A DNA stretch of 9,152 bases, taken from assembly GCA_905201915.1 (NCBI GenBank), contig CAJKQE010000089.1, forward strand, positions 1-9,152, in the 5' to 3' direction. This DNA comes from an uncultured Lachnospiraceae bacterium (GTDB lineage: Bacteria > Bacillota > Clostridia > Lachnospirales > Lachnospiraceae). The position numbers and the translations under genes were made by a program. This document shows, piece by piece, positions 4,667-9,152 of the stretch (its first letter is position 1; every line of letters starts with the position of its first letter). The notes under the pieces are model-generated. The model was given only the letters and a program-made list of their open reading frames with translations, was not told the DNA's origin and ran no database searches.

Positions 4667-6940
4667 TTATACAGACAATTTGTAATAATTAATTAAGCAG
4701 CCTTGTATTAAAATCTTTCTCTCATCCTGTGTCATCTCACCTAATTTTAAAGTGAACGGCTGAAGCTCCTCCTTTACTACATAAGCTGTAACATCTGACC
4801 TTCCTTCTTTTATAGCTTCCAATATATCAGGAATATAAAGATAATCTCCCTTTGCGAAAACCATTTCCTCATCTGTGAACAAAAATGGAAGCATTCCCCA
4901 GTTTATCAAATTAGAACGATATCTTTTTGTAGCATACTCTCTGGCAATATTTGCCCATCCACCTAAAACCTTCTGACAAGATGCCGCCTGTTCTCTGGCC
5001 GAACCGTCTCCCGGCTTCTCTGCAAAAATCGTGCTTCCTATTCCTGTATTTTCCCAATTCATATTTACAAACTCTGTTTGTATCTGTGCTTTTACTTTCT
5101 GAAGTTCTAATACTTCATTTTCTGGAATCTCTCCCTGTTCTCTGGCTATTTCGCCTTTTTGAATTCTTTTCGCCAGTTCTACATAATCCGGAGCTTTTCT
5201 GGATAATGCAAATTCTGCCAGTCTTATAGGATTAGAACGATAAGAAGAAGTTTCTCCTGAAGGAATTAACTCATCTGTAGTGGTTACAGGATCATGAATT
5301 TCTGCTGTTACCTGAAGTAACAAATTTTCAGGAAGTCTTGGCATCTTAGGCCAGTCTTTAATATTCGGCCCAAATTGAATTTCTATATCAGGATCTGCCA
5401 CACCTTTGCTGTCAAATACCCTGTTCTCATAAATAGAACTATCAAAGAAATAGGCTGGCTTTCTGTAAGTGCCTTCGTACTCTGTAGCTGCTGTCAAGCA
5501 TCCTTTATTGGCTGCCGTAGCTGCAATGGAACGGGCATCCATCAATGCCACAGAAGAAATCTGTCCTTCCTGCAGTTTCGAACCTTCACGATTTGGGAAA
5601 TTTCTGGTGGAATGACGAATACTTAAAGCATTGTTCGCCGGTGTATCTCCTGCTCCAAAACAAGGGCCGCAAAATGCTGTTTTTACAATTGCTCCTGTCT
5701 GCATTAAATCTGCCAACACACCATTCTTTGCCAGTTCCACATAAATCGGCGTACTTGCCGGATAAATACTCAATGAAAATTCATCTGCACCGATATTTTT
5801 TCCTTTTAGAATATCTGCTGCATCACAAATATTTTCAAATCCGCCACCTGCACAACCGGCAATAATTCCCTGATCTACATACAATTTTCCATTTCGCACT
5901 TTATCTTTTAATGTATAGACAACATTTTCACCAAGACTGACTTTTGCCTTTTTCTCAACTTCATCCAAAATGTCCATCAAATTTTCATTTAATTCATCAA
6001 TCGTATAAGTATTTGCCGGGTGGAAAGGCATAGCAATCATAGGGCGGATTTCTGATAAATTCACATAAACCATTCCATCATAATAAGTAATTGGCTCTGG
6101 CTGAAGCTCTTTATAATCCTGTCCTCTGCCGTGTACTTCGTAAAATTCTTTTACTTTGCTGTCAGTCTGCCAAATCGAGGATAAACAGGTAGTTTCCGTA
6201 GTCATAACGTCAATACCAATTCGATAGTCTACACTTAACTTTTCCACACCCGGTCCCACAAATTCCATTACTTTATTTTTTACATAACCGGAAGAAAATA
6301 CGGCTCCAATAATTGCCAGAGCAATGTCCTGAGGTCCTACTCCCACAATCGGTTCTCCAGTAAGATACACACCAACCACCTCCGGATAAGGAATATCATA
6401 AGTTTTTCCCAAAAGCTGTTTTACAAGCTCCGGACCACCTTCTCCCATAGCCATAGTACCTAAAGCACCATATCTGGTATGACTGTCAGAACCTAATATC
6501 ATTTTCCCCCCTTCAGCTAACATTTCTCTCGCATATTGATGGATAACAGCCTGATGAGGCGGCACATAAACTCCCCCATACTTCTTTGCACAGCTTAATC
6601 CAAATACATGGTCATCTTCATTAATGGTACCTCCAACTGCACACAAAGAATTATGGCAATTCGTAAGCACATAGGGAACAGGAAATTTTTCTAATCCAGA
6701 AGCCCTTGCAGTCTGTATAATACCTACAAAAGTAATATCATGAGATGTTAATTTATCAAATTTTAACTTTAGAAAATCCATATTTTCAGAAGTATTGTGA
6801 TTTTTCAAAATAGAATAGGCAATTGTATTTTTCTTTGCTTCCTGTTTGCTCAAATGAAATTTTTGATCAAGTCCTGACTCGTCACTTACAGGTTCCTGCC
6901 CTTTTCTCAGCCATGCGCCGTTTTTATATAATTTAATCAT
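4667..6940 (-). CDS. Aconitase-family hydratase (aconitate hydratase or YbhJ-like)
   Basis: Predicted 757-residue cytosolic [4Fe-4S] dehydratase. Three cluster-ligand cysteines are visible: Cys363 (GCAGG) and Cys424/Cys427 (CGPC). Other aconitase landmarks are the SDSHT motif (151-155) followed by a Gly-rich segment, the arginine segment near 443-454 (RHSTRNFPNREGS), and a C-terminal swivel domain with GSARE (646-650, the equivalent of GSSREH) and YRSNLINWGMLPF (674-686). Length is close to mitochondrial-type aconitase (about 750) and shorter than AcnA (about 890). The reaction is probably citrate to isocitrate via cis-aconitate, but the divergence of motifs and resemblance in size to E. coli YbhJ leave another hydroxyacid substrate possible. 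The ATG at 6940 has GGAGG 7 nt upstream. It stands alone, without citrate synthase or isocitrate dehydrogenase alongside. Its promoter has an operator-like site, suggesting carbon-source control. Confidence 0.9.
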   Translation of the reverse strand: MIKLYKNGAWLRKGQEPVSDESGLDQKFHLSKQEAKKNTIAYSILKNHNTSENMDFLKLKFDKLTSHDITFVGIIQTARASGLEKFPVPYVLTNCHNSLCAVGGTINEDDHVFGLSCAKKYGGVYVPPHQAVIHQYAREMLAEGGKMILGSDSHTRYGALGTMAMGEGGPELVKQLLGKTYDIPYPEVVGVYLTGEPIVGVGPQDIALAIIGAVFSSGYVKNKVMEFVGPGVEKLSVDYRIGIDVMTTETTCLSSIWQTDSKVKEFYEVHGRGQDYKELQPEPITYYDGMVYVNLSEIRPMIAMPFHPANTYTIDELNENLMDILDEVEKKAKVSLGENVVYTLKDKVRNGKLYVDQGIIAGCAGGGFENICDAADILKGKNIGADEFSLSIYPASTPIYVELAKNGVLADLMQTGAIVKTAFCGPCFGAGDTPANNALSIRHSTRNFPNREGSKLQEGQISSVALMDARSIAATAANKGCLTAATEYEGTYRKPAYFFDSSIYENRVFDSKGVADPDIEIQFGPNIKDWPKMPRLPENLLLQVTAEIHDPVTTTDELIPSGETSSYRSNPIRLAEFALSRKAPDYVELAKRIQKGEIAREQGEIPENEVLELQKVKAQIQTEFVNMNWENTGIGSTIFAEKPGDGSAREQAASCQKVLGGWANIAREYATKRYRSNLINWGMLPFLFTDEEMVFAKGDYLYIPDILEAIKEGRSDVTAYVVKEELQPFTLKLGEMTQDERKILIQGCLINYYKLSV

Positions 6941-6978
6941 ATCAAGTCCTCCATTCTATATGTCCTAAATATCTTTCC

Positions 6979-7007
6979 ATTATAAATTTTATCACGGTAA
7001 AATGCAA
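6979..7007 (-). promoter_or_regulatory. Promoter of the aconitase-family gene
   Basis: Minus-strand TATAAT (6979-6984) with TTGCAT (7002-7007) 17 bp upstream. The -10 is perfect and the -35 keeps the TTG core. The leader to the ATG at 6940 would be about 32 nt and carries the GGAGG site. Confidence 0.75.
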
Positions 7008-7016
7008 GCGCTTTAT
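7003..7016. promoter_or_regulatory. cre-like (CcpA/LacI-type) operator over the -35 box
   Basis: Plus-strand TGCAAGCGCTTTAT matches 11 of 14 positions of the catabolite-response element consensus TGWAARCGYTWWCA, with the central AAGCGCTT palindrome intact. It overlaps the -35 box of the hydratase promoter, a typical repression position. The binding protein is inferred; another LacI-family member could use it. Confidence 0.5.
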
Positions 7017-7080
7017 CATGCTAATCCAACAAAATATCTTTTCCCAAGGCAACTTTTATAGAACAAAGAGTACACATCCT

Positions 7081-7096
7081 GCGCAGAGCGCTTTTT
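7081..7096. promoter_or_regulatory. Second AGCGCTTT site upstream of the hydratase promoter
   Basis: AGCGCTTT recurs at 7087-7094, exactly 80 bp from the copy at 7007-7014, preceded by a small GCGC-AGA-GCGC palindrome (7081-7091). It could be an auxiliary operator for the same regulator. The match to a full cre site is poorer. Confidence 0.3.
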
Positions 7097-7103
7097 ATGT
7101 AAC

Positions 7104-7158
7104 AAAAAACACTCTGACTATGAGACAGAAACTACTGTAATCTCATTGCCAGAGTATT
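7104..7158 (-). terminator. Rho-independent terminator of the CdaR-type regulator gene
   Basis: Arms 7108-7125 and 7141-7158 pair over about 18 bp with a single A-A mismatch and G-U pairs, enclosing a 15-nt loop. On the minus strand the stem is followed by six T (7104-7109). The opposite side also ends in a T run (7156-7161), so it could stop transcription both ways. It begins just past the regulator's stop codon. Confidence 0.88.
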
Positions 7159-7173
7159 TTTCTTAGTCCAAAA

Positions 7174-8259
7174 TTAATCTTGTTTTTTCATAAACTCCAT
7201 ATAGCTGGAAACCATCAATGCAATTTTAAAAGTCAAAGCATCATCAAATACACGGATATCAAGTCCTGTGCTTTTCTGAATTTTCTCCAGTCGGTAAACC
7301 AGAGTATTTCTATGAAGGAAAAGCTGTCTTGATGTTTCTGAAATATTCAAATTATTATCGAAAAATTTATTGATTGTATTCAGGGTTTCATCATCTAAAG
7401 ATTCTGGAAGCTTTCCTCCGAATACTTCTTTCATAAACATTTCACAAAGAGGCATAGGAAGCTGATAAATCAGACGTCCAATTCCCAAATTGTTATATCC
7501 TACGATATTTTTCTCCACATAGAAAATTTTCCCAACATCCAAAGCCATTTTTGCTTCTTTATAAGAGCGAGATACATCCTTAATCTCATGAATAATATTT
7601 CCATAAGATACACGTACCTGAGACATAGCCTCTGCATTAAGCATATCCACAATCATTTTTGCAATGCTTTCAATTTCTTCATATCCATCATTTTCTTCCA
7701 GACTGCGAACAATAATAATATTCTTCTCATCAATAGCTGTAATAAAATCACTATTTCTTGAGATAAACAAATTCTTCAGAATTTCTATAGAATCCTGATC
7801 TTTTTCGTTCTTTGTTTCAACTAAAAGTACAACTCGTTTTGCCTCTACTGCAATATGAAGTTTTTTCGCTCTGTTATATACGTCAACCAAAAGCAAATTA
7901 TCCAAAATTAAATTTTGAATAAAATTGGATTTATCAAAGCGTTCTTTATATGCCACAATTAAATTCTGAATTTGTGCCACTGCAACACGCCCAATCATAT
8001 AGGCATCTTCATTTCCGCCTTTTGCGACCAATACATATTCTACAGTTTGGTTATCGTAAATCTTAAAGAAGTGATAACCTTTCATCACTTGGCTGTCAGC
8101 CATAGACTCAGCAAAACTTCTCACATCTCCGAAATCCTCGTTTTCAATGGCAAATGTAGTAGAATTTACCTTTCCGTCTATGTCCATAACACACAAATCA
8201 ATTCTGGTAATTGCTCTAAGCTCGTCTAATGTTTTTTGTATTATCTGACTTGATATCAT
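7174..8259 (-). CDS. CdaR/PucR-family transcriptional regulator with sugar-diacid-recognition-like domain
   Basis: Predicted 361-residue cytosolic regulator. Residues about 3-130 resemble the diacid-recognition domain of CdaR (start SSQIIQKTLDELRAI, then a CVMDIDGKV strand). About 140-250 resembles the degenerate GGDEF-like middle domain of the family. About 298-352 is the PucR-type helix-turn-helix: FFDNNLNISETSRQLFLHRNTLVYRLEKI followed by a helix ending the protein. Family members are mostly activators responding to sugar diacids or related organic acids. The start is the ATG at 8259, with GGAG 7 nt upstream; an ATG six nt earlier is too close to that site, and longer frames run through the promoter. 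It has its own promoter and terminator. The gene just downstream is the aconitase-family hydratase and the one upstream is the sugar-importer ATPase, so either could belong to its regulon; that is inference only. Confidence 0.85.
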   Translation of the reverse strand: MISSQIIQKTLDELRAITRIDLCVMDIDGKVNSTTFAIENEDFGDVRSFAESMADSQVMKGYHFFKIYDNQTVEYVLVAKGGNEDAYMIGRVAVAQIQNLIVAYKERFDKSNFIQNLILDNLLLVDVYNRAKKLHIAVEAKRVVLLVETKNEKDQDSIEILKNLFISRNSDFITAIDEKNIIIVRSLEENDGYEEIESIAKMIVDMLNAEAMSQVRVSYGNIIHEIKDVSRSYKEAKMALDVGKIFYVEKNIVGYNNLGIGRLIYQLPMPLCEMFMKEVFGGKLPESLDDETLNTINKFFDNNLNISETSRQLFLHRNTLVYRLEKIQKSTGLDIRVFDDALTFKIALMVSSYMEFMKKQD

Positions 8260-8301
8260 AATCATTCTCCTTTTAATATTTACCCGAGATTTTCTAAAAT
8301 A

Positions 8302-8330
8302 ATAATAACTGATTTTTTTTAAATTATCAA
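8302..8330 (-). promoter_or_regulatory. Promoter of the CdaR-type regulator gene
   Basis: Minus-strand TTGATA (8325-8330, 5 of 6) and TATTAT (8302-8307, 5 of 6) are separated by 17 bp containing an A8 tract. Predicted start near 8295 gives a leader of about 36 nt with the AAAGGAG site. It lies between the upstream terminator and the start codon, supporting a separate unit. Confidence 0.7.
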
Positions 8331-8386
8331 CACAATTCCTATAGCACAGTCTTTGCAAATTACTTTTTTCACAAAATATGATTTCT

Positions 8387-8422
8387 ACAAAAGAAGAAAT
8401 CCCGCCTGGAATACCAAGCGGG
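8387..8422 (-). terminator. Rho-independent terminator of the sugar-importer ATPase gene
   Basis: CCCGCCTGG (8401-8409) and CCAAGCGGG (8414-8422) form a 9-bp GC-rich stem (one G-U pair) with a 4-nt loop. On the minus strand a T-rich run follows (8400 down to 8387). It lies 18 nt past the stop codon. Confidence 0.9.
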
Positions 8423-8439
8423 AAATGTAATCTTTATTC

Positions 8440-9152
8440 TTAGTTTGTGATAACCTGTTCTGTTTCTTTATCGAATACATGAACTTTTTCCATATCAAGA
8501 GCAAATTTAACAGTATCACCTGTTCTTGCTGTTGTACGTGGATTAACTCTTGCTGTCATTGGGAAGCTTTCTGTATCAAAGTACAGATATACTTCAGCAC
8601 CTAATAATTCGTATACAGTAATTTTACCTTCTACGATACTATTTGGGAATGCCTGAATACGAGCTTCATCATCGTATACATGTTCTGGACGAATACCTAT
8701 AACAACTGTTTTTCCAGCGTATCCACCATCAATAAGTGCTTTTTTCTTAGAAGCTGGTACCTGAAGAACTGTATTTCCAATCTGTAAGCATACGTCGTCA
8801 CCTTTTACTTTTACAACTGCATCTAAGAAGTTCATCTGAGGAGAACCGATAAATCCAGCAACGAATAAGTTAGCTGGTGCATTGTATAATGTCTGAGGTG
8901 TATCTACCTGCTGTACAACACCATCTTTCATAACAACGATTCTTGTACCTAATGTCATAGCTTCTGTCTGGTCATGTGTTACGTAGATGATTGTAGCGCC
9001 TAATCTTTCATGTAATTTAGAAATTTCTGTACGCATCTGAACACGAAGTTTTGCATCCAAGTTTGACAGAGGTTCGTCCATTAAGAATACTTTAGGTTCA
9101 CGCACGATAGCACGTCCCATAGCAACACGCTGTCTCTGACCACCGGAAAGAG
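8440..9152 (-). CDS. msmX: MsmX/UgpC-type ABC sugar-importer ATPase, 3' part
   Basis: The C-terminal 236 complete codons of an ABC ATPase; the first roughly 130 residues, including Walker A, lie beyond the high-coordinate edge, given a usual family length near 370. The visible part opens with the LSGGQ signature (from 9150), then Walker B VFLMDEP, D-loop SNLDAKLR, the switch histidine in VTHDQTEAM, and a C-terminal MalK-type regulatory OB region with the GIRPEH segment. Such proteins energise carbohydrate importers of the CUT1 class and often serve several permeases from one locus. No permease or binding protein of that class is in the window; the lipoprotein at 620-1795 is of the ribose type, which uses a different ATPase. 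Codons are strongly biased to GGT, GCT, CGT and GTT compared with neighbours, suggesting high expression. The ATG at 9120 is internal, not the start. Confidence 0.92.
   Translation of the reverse strand, partial: LSGGQRQRVAMGRAIVREPKVFLMDEPLSNLDAKLRVQMRTEISKLHERLGATIIYVTHDQTEAMTLGTRIVVMKDGVVQQVDTPQTLYNAPANLFVAGFIGSPQMNFLDAVVKVKGDDVCLQIGNTVLQVPASKKKALIDGGYAGKTVVIGIRPEHVYDDEARIQAFPNSIVEGKITVYELLGAEVYLYFDTESFPMTARVNPRTTARTGDTVKFALDMEKVHVFDKETEQVITN

Overview
The window is AT-rich DNA from a low-GC Gram-positive bacterium, most likely a Clostridia/Lachnospiraceae-type gut anaerobe. This is inferred from base composition, strong AAGGAGG-type ribosome sites, a V-type ATPase gene, a YtvI-like permease, an MsmX-type ATPase and a CdaR-type regulator. 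No rRNA, tRNA, insertion sequence or CRISPR array was seen. Every supported gene lies on the minus strand, so the window is read here from its high-coordinate end downward.

First comes the 3' part of an MsmX/UgpC-type sugar-importer ATPase (8440-9152, cut by the window edge), ended by a strong hairpin terminator. Next is a CdaR/PucR-family regulator (7174-8259) with its own promoter and terminator. Then comes an aconitase-family hydratase (4667-6940) whose promoter carries a CcpA/LacI-type operator-like palindrome over the -35 box. These three look like separate transcription units. The regulator's placement just upstream of an organic-acid hydratase suggests, but does not prove, a link to acid or carbon metabolism.

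The most unusual part is the gene-poor stretch 3749-4666. It holds a near-consensus minus-strand promoter preceded by A/T tracts, and a leader of about 228 nt that reaches a 15-codon reading frame with a perfect AAGGAGG site. A 13-bp inverted repeat has one copy inside the promoter spacer and the other about 340 bp downstream. Several further hairpins follow, and then a 23-bp near-perfect inverted repeat just ahead of the next gene. This is the best candidate in the window for something undescribed: a small regulatory RNA, a micropeptide locus, or a small inverted-repeat element.

Below it, an RluA-family pseudouridine synthase (3018-3692) and an AI-2E/YtvI-family membrane protein (1929-2960) probably form a two-gene unit. 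An orphan sugar-binding lipoprotein (620-1795) follows with its own promoter and terminator. A small coiled-coil V-type ATPase subunit gene (82-390) with a textbook promoter probably opens a V-ATPase operon running out of the low-coordinate edge. For the V-ATPase subunit, the pseudouridine synthase, the permease and the regulator, the longest possible reading frame starts too far upstream; promoter or ribosome-site positions support the shorter starts given here.
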